The notes: generated by a model from the letters alone, not told the origin. Shown: positions 8,075 to 16,020, numbered from the stretch's first letter. The stretch: 44,242 nt of DNA from Candidatus Aenigmatarchaeota archaeon (GCA_030670085.1 DAOVCJ010000006.1:1-44242), one strand, 5' to 3'. Numbers and translations: made by a program.

Positions 8075-8638
8075 ATGCCAAAGAAAGGTGTCGCGATAAC
8101 GAGTGAGTTGGGCGTCATAATCCTGACCATCCTCGTAGTCCTTATTGTTCTTTTAGCTGTTGTTCCCTACCTCATGGGAGAGGAAGCTGGACCAAAAACA
8201 CCATATGACCATATAATAAAAACTGCTACAGGCGAGTACAGAGTTGAAATCGTGATGATAAAGGCCATGATGAAGGTCGGCTCTGATTTTGATCCCTCCC
8301 TTTCAGGTGACAGAATCGGGTTGATGGCCATAACACAGAGAATGATAAATGATCTGAGAAGTGGTGAAAGCTCCGAGCATTGCGACAAGATGGAGGTCAA
8401 GGATCCCCAGGAACCGGAGCAGAACATAGAGGCCGGTACATGCTACTTCTCATATTTATTAGAGAGGTACAACAATAATAAATTACAGGCATTAGTCGCG
8501 TATCACTGGGAACCGTCAAAGCTTGACGGTGTTGGGAAGGATACAGAAAAGGCTCCTGGTGGCTCGAGAAACTATGCAAAAAATGTGATGGGGTTTTACA
8601 ATGAGTACAAAAAGGACATTGGCTGGGATTTTGTATAG
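8075..8638 (+). CDS. Pilin-like-anchored lytic-transglycosylase fold, catalytic Glu missing
   Basis: The protein has 187 residues. The N-terminus M-P-K-K-G followed by an uninterrupted hydrophobic helix (to about residue 34) resembles a class III (type-IV-pilin-like) signal with processing after K-K-G. Residues 43-180 follow the SLT (soluble lytic transglycosylase, goose-lysozyme fold) pattern in order: helix with I-K-A-M-M-K-V-G-S-D-F-D-P, G-L-M-A-I-T, E-Q-N-I-E-A-G-T-x-Y, L-x-A-L-V-A-Y-H-W-E-P, and a late R-N-Y-A-K-N-V. In active enzymes the first motif reads V-E-S; here it is V-G-S (Gly69), so catalytic activity is probably lost. It is the first gene of a nine-gene membrane-protein cluster. 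A TATA-like AAATTTAAGG lies about 28 nt before the ATG. Confidence 0.75.
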   Translation: MPKKGVAITSELGVIILTILVVLIVLLAVVPYLMGEEAGPKTPYDHIIKTATGEYRVEIVMIKAMMKVGSDFDPSLSGDRIGLMAITQRMINDLRSGESSEHCDKMEVKDPQEPEQNIEAGTCYFSYLLERYNNNKLQALVAYHWEPSKLDGVGKDTEKAPGGSRNYAKNVMGFYNEYKKDIGWDFV

Positions 8639-8798
8639 GAAGCTGAAGGGACAGATAGTGGTCTCTGAACTCGGCCTGCTCAAACTCGGTCTCCTGCTCC
8701 TGATAGTAATCGGTTGCGTAGTGATTTTCCTTTTCTTTTCAGGCTACATAGACAAGGCTGTTGAATGGGTTACAAAACTCTTCACAGGAGGTGAATAA
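8601..8798 (+). CDS. Small single-helix pilin-like protein
   Basis: The frame is 65 codons from the ATG at 8601, overlapping the previous gene by 38 nt. A TTG at 8631 would give 55 residues starting M-Y-R-K-L-K-G, which is more like its neighbours. After K-L-K-G comes Q-I-V-V-S-E-L-G and a long hydrophobic helix, then a short amphipathic tail ending T-G-G-E. The local pattern S-E-L-G-L/V is shared with the preceding protein. This looks like a minor pilin-type subunit or membrane anchor. The last bases overlap the start of the 801-residue gene, so the two are translationally coupled, and GGAGGTGA at its 3' end serves that next gene. Confidence 0.65.
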   Translation: MSTKRTLAGILYRKLKGQIVVSELGLLKLGLLLLIVIGCVVIFLFFSGYIDKAVEWVTKLFTGGE

Positions 8799-11203
8799 TG
8801 GAAACACCACCCGCAACCATGATGGCGCTCCTGATCGCAGTGTTATTTATAGGCGTTGCCCTTGTTTTTGCAACAGGCCTTGCCGGAAAGTTCCCGGGCC
8901 TGAGCGATTGGTTAGATAAATTGTTCGGGGGACTGGACGACACTGATACAAAGGATGTTGAAATTGCCAAAAATTCTGTGGGTGGCCTGGTTTGTGCAGT
9001 AAACTCTGTCCTTGTGAATGATAGAGATTTGTGTATGTCTCAATATACTAGTTCCTCGACATCAGGATCTTTATTAGAAATTATAGGACAAGTTACCCTA
9101 GGTCCCAAACAAGGCGAGGCTGTTGTTGAATGTGAGGGCGGTGGATTTCCAGAGGATAAGGAGTGCTGTTTCTTTTACGATCAAAGGGAAAGGAGAGCTA
9201 TGCCAAAGGGGACTTGCCTTGCAGCAGGAGGTAAGATAGATGACCCTGATGTACCGATAATAACAGGCACTGACTTTAGGGATGAGTGTACAGGGCTGTA
9301 TCCTGAAGAAGTTACATGCAAGGTTAAGAACTTCCGTCTCCCTGAGAGGTTCTTGGGATTGTTTGACAAAGGAAAGGAGTACATATCTGGTTTTGGTGAC
9401 CCAACATTTCTCATCTATTTCCAGAGCTTCCCGTCAGGAGAGGATGATGCATGGAGCTCCCCGACATCCTGGTTCCATGGTGTAAGCACCATAATGTTTG
9501 CAACCATGTGTATTGGTCATTTTGTTGGTCCATTTGTCAAAGCTGGTAAATGGATCCTGACTAAGACTTCACCAACTGCACTGGCAAAGGCAACGGTTAA
9601 AATAGCGGGAAAGACAGAGAGTGTGTCTGCTAAACTGAAGGATTTATTGGTGAAATATGGAAAAATGAAACCCGAAAGGGCAGAAGCTATTTTACATAAG
9701 GAAGCCCTTGTTACTGGAGCAACAAAGAAAAAAACCTTGATATCAACAATCAAAGATTACTTTGGGAAAGATTTCAAGAACAAAATCAATCTTGCTGTAA
9801 CCAAGAAATACGCTACTTTTGATGATTATTATGTAGCTACAAGGGAGCTGGGTCTCCTAGGAGAGAGGGGCAGCATATACTATAAGAGCGCTGAAAAGGC
9901 GTTTGCTGACGTTGCCACGGGAAAGGAGATTGTTACTGACCTTGCTCGATTCCTTCCAAAAGAGGCTGCACTAAGCGCTACTAGGGCAGCAACAATAAAG
10001 GGTATAGGAAAATTATCTGTCCCTGTAGTCACAAAGACAATGGGTTACCTTGCAATAGATGCACCTGCAGCATATCTGTTATACATTATTGACAAGAAGA
10101 TAAGGAGAACTATTGATGTTCCAGATAAGATGATACTTGACATGCCGGGCTCCAAGAGAGATGAGTATAATCTCGAATTCGAATTTAAGGAGGTGCCAAT
10201 ACTATTGGATAAAGATAATGATCCGTCCTTCTATCTGGCTTCTCCCTGCCACACCGACCTGGAGATCAGGAAAGAACTGATTTACTGCAAGAGATACGTG
10301 TACGAAAGCTCAGGTGCTGTTGAGTGTGAACGTGCATCAGACAGAGAAATATGCAACGAATACTACCAGGGCATTGGCATTCTTCCCGGCTGGTTCACTG
10401 GAAAGGATTGCGACAAGATACTGTCATGGGTACCCAAGTGCGGTGAGGATGACTACAGGGGCTATGACAGGACAATGTTCGTGGACAACAACAATGACGG
10501 GGTATGGGACGAGGTGATTATATACCAATATTTCAAGGAAGTTGATATAAACGCTAACAAAATAGTGGTCAAGGACCCGAACCCGGGAGATGATGACAAT
10601 AGACTCAGTTCCTGGAAGGCGTATGATGAAAATGGTGACATAATTGAGGAAGGCACGTTTTACCCACTTGATCCTTCAGAAGACGTATCTTTTAGGATTA
10701 GCGGAATCATTTCAACCCAGGTGGAGATAAGGGATGATAATGATGATGGTTTGTGGGACAAGGTTATTGTTGGAAACCCGCCCTCACATATAGGAACTAT
10801 GCGAAGCGTCATTGCAGATCTTGATGGTGACGGTGATTGGGAAACCATGGGCATAATCAACACTAAAGGAGAATATGAACCCAAAATAGCGCTTAGCTCA
10901 AAGTCTGAAGATGGAAATGTTTATTATATGGACTGGTGCAGGACAGGCGCAGTAATTATAAAGGTTGATGAGGATTCTATGAAATGGTATAAGGATGAGT
11001 ACAAGGAGGATTACAATTTCTGTTACTGGAGGGGTAATGAGCTACTTTCAGATGCGCTGGTTGTTGGGAGTTTTGCTGCAAATGCTTTTGTAAAGAAACT
11101 TGGTGTTGGTGGTTTTCTCCTCGGAACAGCTGCTGATTGTGGTCTTGCATACATAAGTATGAAAACAAGTGGTGGAAACTGGCCAGATAGGAGTGCCATT
11201 TAA
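8798..11203 (+). CDS. 801-residue membrane/surface protein with calcium-type Asp loops
   Basis: This is the largest gene of the membrane cluster. Residues 7-28 are a membrane helix. Residues 60-180 are cysteine-rich (Cys66, 79, 112, 123, 124, 140, 164, 174), suggesting disulfides outside the cell. Residues 225-430 are a helical region with hydrophobic stretches near 228-250 and 407-432. Residues 480-550 hold a second Cys cluster. Three Asp-rich loops of the D-x-D/N-x-D-G type follow at about 563-571, 646-654 and 674-680, like EF-hand/dockerin or FG-GAP calcium loops. A glycine-rich hydrophobic segment at 750-785 may re-enter the membrane. I do not recognise a family. The ATG follows GGAGGTGA by 3 nt and overlaps the previous stop. 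A scaffold role in an extracellular assembly is inferred from context. Confidence 0.8.
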   Translation: METPPATMMALLIAVLFIGVALVFATGLAGKFPGLSDWLDKLFGGLDDTDTKDVEIAKNSVGGLVCAVNSVLVNDRDLCMSQYTSSSTSGSLLEIIGQVTLGPKQGEAVVECEGGGFPEDKECCFFYDQRERRAMPKGTCLAAGGKIDDPDVPIITGTDFRDECTGLYPEEVTCKVKNFRLPERFLGLFDKGKEYISGFGDPTFLIYFQSFPSGEDDAWSSPTSWFHGVSTIMFATMCIGHFVGPFVKAGKWILTKTSPTALAKATVKIAGKTESVSAKLKDLLVKYGKMKPERAEAILHKEALVTGATKKKTLISTIKDYFGKDFKNKINLAVTKKYATFDDYYVATRELGLLGERGSIYYKSAEKAFADVATGKEIVTDLARFLPKEAALSATRAATIKGIGKLSVPVVTKTMGYLAIDAPAAYLLYIIDKKIRRTIDVPDKMILDMPGSKRDEYNLEFEFKEVPILLDKDNDPSFYLASPCHTDLEIRKELIYCKRYVYESSGAVECERASDREICNEYYQGIGILPGWFTGKDCDKILSWVPKCGEDDYRGYDRTMFVDNNNDGVWDEVIIYQYFKEVDINANKIVVKDPNPGDDDNRLSSWKAYDENGDIIEEGTFYPLDPSEDVSFRISGIISTQVEIRDDNDDGLWDKVIVGNPPSHIGTMRSVIADLDGDGDWETMGIINTKGEYEPKIALSSKSEDGNVYYMDWCRTGAVIIKVDEDSMKWYKDEYKEDYNFCYWRGNELLSDALVVGSFAANAFVKKLGVGGFLLGTAADCGLAYISMKTSGGNWPDRSAI

Positions 11204-11204
11204 T

Positions 11205-11366
11205 GTGATGATTATGCACATAGGAATAAAGGTTGTGATTGCAATTGTCTTGATTGTGATTTTCATAGTGGTTTATCTAGCGTTTGTGGGCGGGGCCACT
11301 GGAGAGGCAAGTTCGTTTCTCGAGAGCATATGGAAGGGAATAGAAGCGCTCTTTCCCTTCAAGTGA
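11205..11366 (+). CDS. Small single-helix membrane protein
   Basis: From the GTG at 11205 (the previous stop codon is at 11201-11203) the protein is 53 residues: one long hydrophobic helix rich in Ile and Val, then G-G-A-T-G-E-A-S-S and an amphipathic end I-W-K-G-I-E-A-L-F. GGAG at 11190-11193 is about 11 nt upstream. ATG codons at 11208 and 11214 are alternatives; an upstream in-frame ATG at 11169 lies inside the previous gene and is less likely. Size and shape resemble the small protein at 8601-8798, so the cluster has two such one-helix subunits flanking the 801-residue protein. Confidence 0.65.
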   Translation: MMIMHIGIKVVIAIVLIVIFIVVYLAFVGGATGEASSFLESIWKGIEALFPFK

Positions 11367-11416
11367 TTTGGTTTAGATTTTAGCTTTTTTTAAGTTTGGA
11401 AAGCCAATTATATTCT

Positions 11417-12043
11417 ATGAAGGGTATTGAAAGGACAATGATTCTTGTGATATTCGCTGTGTTAATGCTAATACTTGTTCTAGCCGTTTTTTCACTCAAG
11501 GTATATCCACTGATCAGGTGGGGGGTTTTCAGCCCTTGCTGGGGATCTTTTACGAGTAAGATGGGTTCTTTTACAGGAATCGAATTTCTAAGAAAGCCAC
11601 AGACCATAACTGTAGGTGAGTGTGTCGGGAGCATAATGTTTGTGAACAAAGAGGCTCCTAATGAATATTTCGAAGGTATCAATCAGGATTATATGAATCA
11701 ACTTAACTGTAGGGAGGATGGTGCAAGCTATGTTTTGGGATTCCCAATCAACAAGTTCAAGCCTGAAAAGGTTGGTTGGAATGTTTTCAAGTGGCCGAAA
11801 AAGGTGTGGCAGGAGATGAAGGATTTCTGGCTGCATGACCTTGGTGGCGTGAAGCCGATATGCAATATGCTGGATAAGGAAAGGACCTTCACTTCCAAAA
11901 GCGTCCAGGCAATAGTAACTCCGGGAACATACTGCATAGAGGTAAAGCTGACGAGTGATAAGAGGTATTATGAGGTTAAGATAGATGATGGTGCGTGCGA
12001 AAAGGATGACAGGAAAGAGGATGTGGGGATTCCCATAAAGTAG
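11417..12043 (+). CDS. Pilin-like-anchored protein with cysteine-rich ectodomain
   Basis: I chose the ATG at 11417, which gives 208 residues starting M-K-G-I-E-R-T followed by a hydrophobic helix. The short K-G leader with Glu close behind resembles archaeal class III signal peptides. A TATA-like TTTTTTTAAG lies about 27 nt upstream, so a second leaderless transcript of the cluster starts here. The ectodomain has Cys residues near V-F-S-P-C-W-G, V-G-E-C-V-G, L-N-C-R, I-C-N-M, Y-C-I-E and G-A-C-E, an even number that could pair. No known domain is recognised. Confidence 0.7.
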   Translation: MKGIERTMILVIFAVLMLILVLAVFSLKVYPLIRWGVFSPCWGSFTSKMGSFTGIEFLRKPQTITVGECVGSIMFVNKEAPNEYFEGINQDYMNQLNCREDGASYVLGFPINKFKPEKVGWNVFKWPKKVWQEMKDFWLHDLGGVKPICNMLDKERTFTSKSVQAIVTPGTYCIEVKLTSDKRYYEVKIDDGACEKDDRKEDVGIPIK

Positions 12044-12053
12044 GCGGTGAAAA

Positions 12054-12434
12054 ATGCGAGGAATGAGTTCTGAGCTGATACAGACCATATTTGCTGTGTT
12101 GGTTATAATCCTGGCCCTGGCTTTTTCCCTCACACTCGAGGCCAAACCCTCCTTTGAAACGTATGGGAAAGCCCAGGCAAGGCTATGGGCAAAATCCATC
12201 GCTTCTACGATAGATACCATGTCCGGGGTTGAAAAGGGGAGGGTTGAGCTTGATTTTGGTATCGTGTGGGATGTAGAGATAAAATGCAATGATGAGTGTG
12301 AGGTTAAGGTAAGCCATGATAAAATCAAGGGAAAAAAGAGGCTTCTTACGAGAACAGATGAAGTGAACCTCGGGGGCATTGCTGGTATTCTGATTGAAAA
12401 GGAGGGTGATTCTGTAAAGGTCACTGGAGGATAG
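12054..12434 (+). CDS. Small pilin-like membrane-anchored protein
   Basis: This 126-residue protein starts M-R-G-M-S-S-E-L-I-Q and continues with a hydrophobic helix to about residue 29. The R-G leader with a following S-E-L recalls the S-E-L-G motif of the first two proteins of this cluster. The C-terminal 90 residues are a small soluble domain, predicted strand-rich, with two Cys in K-C-N-D-E-C. A ribosome site GGTGA lies 5-6 nt before the ATG, and the gene starts 10 nt after the previous stop. It is probably a minor-pilin-like subunit. Confidence 0.7.
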   Translation: MRGMSSELIQTIFAVLVIILALAFSLTLEAKPSFETYGKAQARLWAKSIASTIDTMSGVEKGRVELDFGIVWDVEIKCNDECEVKVSHDKIKGKKRLLTRTDEVNLGGIAGILIEKEGDSVKVTGG

Positions 12435-12435
12435 A

Positions 12436-12894
12436 ATGGGAGAATACAACCTTATCTACATGGCAATAGGACTTATAATATTCGTTGGTCTAACTGTGGG
12501 AGGGAAGATATACCTAGTCGAGAGCATGGGAAGTGCCTACCTAGAGGAGAAGACCACAGCAGAGGACCTGGATAAGATAACAGTTACGCATCTGGTCAAA
12601 GACTGCCTGATGCAGGGTAATGATTACATGGACTCTGATTTTTTGGATGCCAATAACGGGGAGAACATATGCGATCTCTGCGAGATATGCAACATCGCCG
12701 CTGAGGTAGAGGTAAAGAATCTGGAGAATGGAAAAGAATGGTCATTCGAGTACAGTACTTTCAAACGATTTATCACAAAGGTGAAGGAGCTAGTAACGGT
12801 ATGGAAAAAGGAAAGACATGAAACCCACAGCATAACAGTGAACATAAAGAGCGGGGATGAGATTCACGTTGGTGAGCTAAATGTCAAGGTATAG
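12436..12894 (+). CDS. Membrane-anchored protein of the pilin-like cluster
   Basis: The protein has 152 residues: an N-terminal helix (residues 5-27, G-L-I-I-F-V-G-L-T-V-G-G) and then a soluble domain with a compact Cys motif I-C-D-L-C-E-I-C-N, possibly a metal site or disulfide cluster. The first residues (M-G-E-Y-N-L-I-Y) lack the K/R-G leader seen in its neighbours, so this one may be a plain signal anchor. GGAGG immediately precedes the ATG and overlaps the end of the previous gene. Its 3' end overlaps the M23 peptidase gene by 14 nt, indicating tight coupling. Confidence 0.7.
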   Translation: MGEYNLIYMAIGLIIFVGLTVGGKIYLVESMGSAYLEEKTTAEDLDKITVTHLVKDCLMQGNDYMDSDFLDANNGENICDLCEICNIAAEVEVKNLENGKEWSFEYSTFKRFITKVKELVTVWKKERHETHSITVNIKSGDEIHVGELNVKV

Positions 12895-13816
12895 GAAGGG
12901 TCAGTTGGTGTTGTTCTTCATACTCGTTGGAGCAGTAGGTATAATGATGCTTCTCATAGTAACAGGGGTTATTCATGCAAATTACGCCCTGGGTATCAGG
13001 AAAACCCTGTACGTTTCCATTGAGATGGAGGACAAGGGAACAGAGCTGATAAGCCTTCTGAATTCCAATACAACGGGAATGAAGTACATGGAAATAATAG
13101 GGGATTTCTCAGCAGAGAATCATGAAGTTTATATTGATAAGCATAAAGCCGCGGTCAAGGGAACCCTTATCAAAATCAGAAAGGGTGGCTACAACTTCTA
13201 CATTGTGTGGCCGGGCGGAACCGATACCTTGGAGGAGGGGAGTCTGGACTGCAGTCTTGTGGTGGACAAGGATATAATATTAACCTGGCCGGTGCCTGAA
13301 GTGTATACAATAAGCTCCCCTTATGGTCAAGAAAGAACCGACCCAACTCCACACATACATGGTGGGATTGATATACCGGGGGATGGTTTAAGGGTTGTGG
13401 CTGCTGCTGACGGAGAGGTTGTTCTTGCTGGCTGGGAGGATCCGTCTGACCATTTATATGGTTTCGGTAAGAGGGTCACGATAAAACACACCCTTCCAGG
13501 TGACAAGTATTATTACACTATTTACGGGCACCTGAGTGAGATATCAGTCAGTGAAGGTGAGACTGTGACTAAGGGTCAGGAAATCGGAAAAACAGGAGAC
13601 ACTGGATACTCGCTTGGACCACACCTGCATTTCGAGCTTGCAGATGGACCTTACTTAAGCAGAAACTCCATAAATGTCTGTCCCTATGTCGGGAACCCGT
13701 TCGGTTGTACAGCTCCGGGTGCACCTGAAGTTTCGGTAGGGATATACGGGACAGAGATACCACTGCCTGGGGGGCAGGAGGGTATGCTGAAGGGGGAGGT
13801 TGAGTTCCTATGCTGA
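12881..13816 (+). CDS. Pilin-like-anchored M23 metallopeptidase (LytM/lysostaphin fold)
   Basis: This 311-residue protein has an N-terminus M-S-R-Y-R-K-G-Q-L-V followed by a hydrophobic helix (to about residue 31), again a class III-like signal. Residues 32-135 are a spacer domain. Residues 140-255 form an M23 domain with all zinc and catalytic positions: H160 and D164 (H-G-G-I-D-I), H217 (Y-G-H-L-S), and H248/H250 (H-L-H-F-E). It also keeps V-V-A-A-A-D-G-E-V and K-G-Q-E-I-G-K-T-G-D-T-G. Bacterial M23 enzymes cut peptidoglycan cross-bridges; few archaea have that polymer, so the target is unclear. A Pro/Gly-rich tail follows. GGTGA precedes the ATG. It is co-transcribed with the pseudo-transglycosylase cluster. 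Confidence 0.92.
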   Translation: MSRYRKGQLVLFFILVGAVGIMMLLIVTGVIHANYALGIRKTLYVSIEMEDKGTELISLLNSNTTGMKYMEIIGDFSAENHEVYIDKHKAAVKGTLIKIRKGGYNFYIVWPGGTDTLEEGSLDCSLVVDKDIILTWPVPEVYTISSPYGQERTDPTPHIHGGIDIPGDGLRVVAAADGEVVLAGWEDPSDHLYGFGKRVTIKHTLPGDKYYYTIYGHLSEISVSEGETVTKGQEIGKTGDTGYSLGPHLHFELADGPYLSRNSINVCPYVGNPFGCTAPGAPEVSVGIYGTEIPLPGGQEGMLKGEVEFLC

Positions 13817-14709
13817 AGGGAAGCATGGCGAATGTGGTGATACTAGTCGCGCTTTTATTTACACTGGTTGTTTTATTCTATGATATCACACCATTCTGGT
13901 ACGAGGGGCAGAAGGATGAGGCAATACTCCACAGGGACCTGTACATGATGAACCATTCCCTTACGGCTGCCAGGTCCTATATGGACACCTCCCTCAGCTA
14001 CTCGGTTTACCAGGCATGTTATGATACTCTGAAAAACCTTGACACCTCTGCCGGGGATGATGTATTCAGGTCAGATCTTGAGGATTCGATAAAAAGTTAT
14101 TTGAACAGGTACAGGAAGGATGAATACTACTTCATGAGCAATTACCCCGTCACCATACCTGAATACACAACCGTTACGATTGAAACCCTGGACCCCCTGA
14201 AGGTTAAGGTGGAATCCCCCTCTAATATGTACATAAGCCTTGAGCATGAAGGGAGTGAAAGGAGGCTTGAGACAAAGAACACCATGGAGAAAACCATTAC
14301 GATAGACTGCTACGGAATTTACAAAAAGGGTAAGGAGGTCCACACAGAAATTAATAATGTCATTGGGGATAAGATAAAGGAAAAGATTGATTCCTGGCCC
14401 GACACCTCGGACGCCCTGCCAAAGCTGAATGAACTGGAGAATCAAGTAAAAACCATTCCCGAGCTCGCTTTTGAAAAAACCGAGGGTGATTACTCAATAA
14501 AATCAGAATTCAGCGAAGCCAAGGTGGAGTTTGAAGGATATGAAAAATCAGGCAGCGAACCTTATAAGAACATAAAATACAAGGTGAGTGTAAAGCTCAA
14601 AGTTTCCGTAACGAGGCATGACCAGATATTCCCGATATACAATGGGAGTAAAATCGTTTTCTCTCCCCTGACTATGGTTTTCCTTTTCGAGGAGAGCTAT
14701 TCTGGATAG
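13810..14709 (+). CDS. Pilin-like-anchored protein, last gene of the surface cluster
   Basis: The protein has 299 residues, starts M-L-K-G-S-M-A-N-V and continues with a hydrophobic helix to about residue 25, the same K-G leader type as five other members. The ectodomain is a mix of helices (residues 40-110, many Tyr) and strands, with two Cys in Q-A-C-Y and D-C-Y-G. No domain is recognised. A strong GGGGGAGG ribosome site lies 9-10 nt upstream, and the start overlaps the end of the M23 gene by 7 nt. No assembly ATPase or platform protein follows; the next gene is alba with its own leader. Confidence 0.7.
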   Translation: MLKGSMANVVILVALLFTLVVLFYDITPFWYEGQKDEAILHRDLYMMNHSLTAARSYMDTSLSYSVYQACYDTLKNLDTSAGDDVFRSDLEDSIKSYLNRYRKDEYYFMSNYPVTIPEYTTVTIETLDPLKVKVESPSNMYISLEHEGSERRLETKNTMEKTITIDCYGIYKKGKEVHTEINNVIGDKIKEKIDSWPDTSDALPKLNELENQVKTIPELAFEKTEGDYSIKSEFSEAKVEFEGYEKSGSEPYKNIKYKVSVKLKVSVTRHDQIFPIYNGSKIVFSPLTMVFLFEESYSG

Positions 14710-14795
14710 TAAACCTTTAAAATGTAATGCCCCTAATTAAAAGTAAGTATCAGTCAACATATGCAAAAAATGACAAAAATACAGGAGGCGATATT

Positions 14796-15125
14796 ATGGC
14801 AGAGGAACAGAAAGAAGCAAAGGAACAGAAAAAAGAGGAAAAAGCAAAGGCAGCAAAAAGGGATGACAACATCGTCTACGTTGGTAAGAAGCCAACCATG
14901 GCCTACGTGCTTGCAGTTATCACACAGTTCTCTGACGGCATGTCAGAGGTGAACATAAAGGCACGTGGAAGGTCAATATCAAGAGCAGTAGACGTTGCCG
15001 AGGTCGTGAAGAACCGGTTCGTGCAGGGTGTCAAATACAATATAGAAATAGGAACCGAAGAGATTCAGGACGAGCAGAAGAGCAGAATCAATGTGTCAAC
15101 AATCAACATAAAACTCAAGAAGTAA
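14796..15125 (+). CDS. alba: DNA/RNA-binding chromatin protein Alba
   Basis: Alba is an abundant archaeal dimeric nucleic-acid-binding protein. The ATG at 14796 is chosen because AGGAGGCG lies 6-7 nt upstream; a longer frame from 14727 is not supported. The 109-residue product has a Lys/Glu-rich N-terminal tail (about residues 1-25). The Alba core follows: [14 protein letters not shown], the [13 protein letters not shown] helix start with the nucleic-acid-contacting basic residues, and I-G-T-E-E-I before the last strand I-N-I-K-L-K. The charged N-tail is unusual and resembles tails on other proteins in this window. The gene is convergent with the RNase P protein gene. Confidence 0.95.
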   Translation: MAEEQKEAKEQKKEEKAKAAKRDDNIVYVGKKPTMAYVLAVITQFSDGMSEVNIKARGRSISRAVDVAEVVKNRFVQGVKYNIEIGTEEIQDEQKSRINVSTINIKLKK

Positions 15126-15154
15126 GTATCTGAGAAGCCGATAGGAACCTCTTT

Positions 15155-15511
15155 TTATTTATTTAGTTTATTTAGCCCTAATTTTGTTTTTCCGGATTTT
15201 ATGGTGCCGGAGACCCGAAGGGTTTGAAAAATGACTCTCTGGTCCCCTATCTGGTGAACTAGACCGAGGCTAACCTTTACCGAGTCCACGAATTTTGGGG
15301 AGCACTGGATAAACCCTATCTGCTTATTCGGGTCCCAGAGGTTCTTTATGATCCTGACGTTCGCCTTTGAGAGGTCTCTCTCTCCCAACCAGTTGAGAAG
15401 GGAGTTCCAGGCAGCGTTGTGCATGCTTGCATAGTCTAGCTTCTCCTTTGAGTGAACCCTGAAGATTACATAGCGCTTCTTTTCCCTCAGGCTTGGAAGA
15501 ATATTGGCCAT
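15155..15511 (-). CDS. rnp2: Ribonuclease P protein component 2 (Pop5)
   Basis: This 118-residue protein matches Pop5, which binds the RNase P RNA and helps remove tRNA 5' leaders. Supporting pieces are R-Y-V-I-F-R-V-H-S near the start, the long helix with N-A-A-W-N-S-L-L-N-W-L-G, and the strand run I-G-F-I-Q-C-S-P-K-F-V-D-S-V-K (family pattern of x-R-C-x-x-x-x-v-e-x-v-r-x-A-L). The closing T-L-R-V-S-G-T-I-K is the typical end. Its presence shows that tRNA leaders are processed by RNase P here, unlike in Nanoarchaeum. That matters for the hairpin-bearing tRNA leaders in this window. Confidence 0.88.
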   Translation of the reverse strand: MANILPSLREKKRYVIFRVHSKEKLDYASMHNAAWNSLLNWLGERDLSKANVRIIKNLWDPNKQIGFIQCSPKFVDSVKVSLGLVHQIGDQRVIFQTLRVSGTIKSGKTKLGLNKLNK

Positions 15512-15545
15512 ATTTATTCTTATACGACAGGCTTCTTAAAATATT

Positions 15546-15863
15546 TCATAGAGAAGCCTCAATTTCAACAATGTCTTCAATTATTCCTATCTTATGTTTT
15601 TTTATGGTTAACATTTCACCGGTTGTTGGCGACCTTAGTTTTCCTTTATCAAAAACTTGGTCAATGACAAAATAACCAATTGATGGAAATGGTAGACCCC
15701 GTAATTTTTTATATTTTTGCATTTCTTCGTACAGGTATTTATCTACTTTAATAAATTCTTCCCCAGGGGGTATGGTTTTTGTTATTGTGGGGACAACGTA
15801 AACAGAGTCAGGATCTCCATCTTCCCATTTCATTCTAGTAGCATACACTTTGATCTTGTTCAT
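15546..15863 (-). CDS. Hypothetical protein
   Basis: The protein has 105 residues and is probably a small alpha/beta soluble domain, without membrane segment, Cys pairs or known motif. It contains P-P-G-E-E-F-I-K-V and K-L-R-S-P-T-T-G-E-M-L-T. The surrounding DNA is more AT-rich than the housekeeping neighbours, which may mark later arrival. A TATA-like ATTATATATTATAAT is found just upstream of the ATG (about 15867-15885). I cannot name a family. Confidence 0.55.
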   Translation of the reverse strand: MNKIKVYATRMKWEDGDPDSVYVVPTITKTIPPGEEFIKVDKYLYEEMQKYKKLRGLPFPSIGYFVIDQVFDKGKLRSPTTGEMLTIKKHKIGIIEDIVEIEASL

Positions 15864-15948
15864 GCTTATTATATATTATAATATTTAATATTAGGTAAAG
15901 CTGTTCCCAGGAGAAAAGCTTAAAAACCCTTCCTTTGAATTAGATACT

Positions 15949-16020
15949 ATGTCGGGAACTTCAAAGCGAATAGATTGCAATAATAACTGATTTCTTTACT
16001 CATTGGTCTCCCGGCTCACG
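15949..16020 (+). ncRNA. Candidate small RNA upstream of asnS
   Basis: The gap before asnS holds a TATA-like GCTTAAAAACC (about 15917-15927) placed 25-28 nt before a segment closed by GTCGGGA (about 15950-15956) and TCCCGGC (about 16008-16014), a 7-bp stem with one G-U pair, followed by a T-run at 16023-16027. The only ORF inside is 13 codons. This could be a short RNA, or a leaderless micro-ORF. No known RNA family is recognised. Confidence 0.3.

Noticed and set aside
11588-12424. A 278-codon minus-strand frame opposite the pilin-like genes
   Set aside because: It overlaps two plus-strand genes with clear signal-like N-termini and ribosome sites, and shows no motif.
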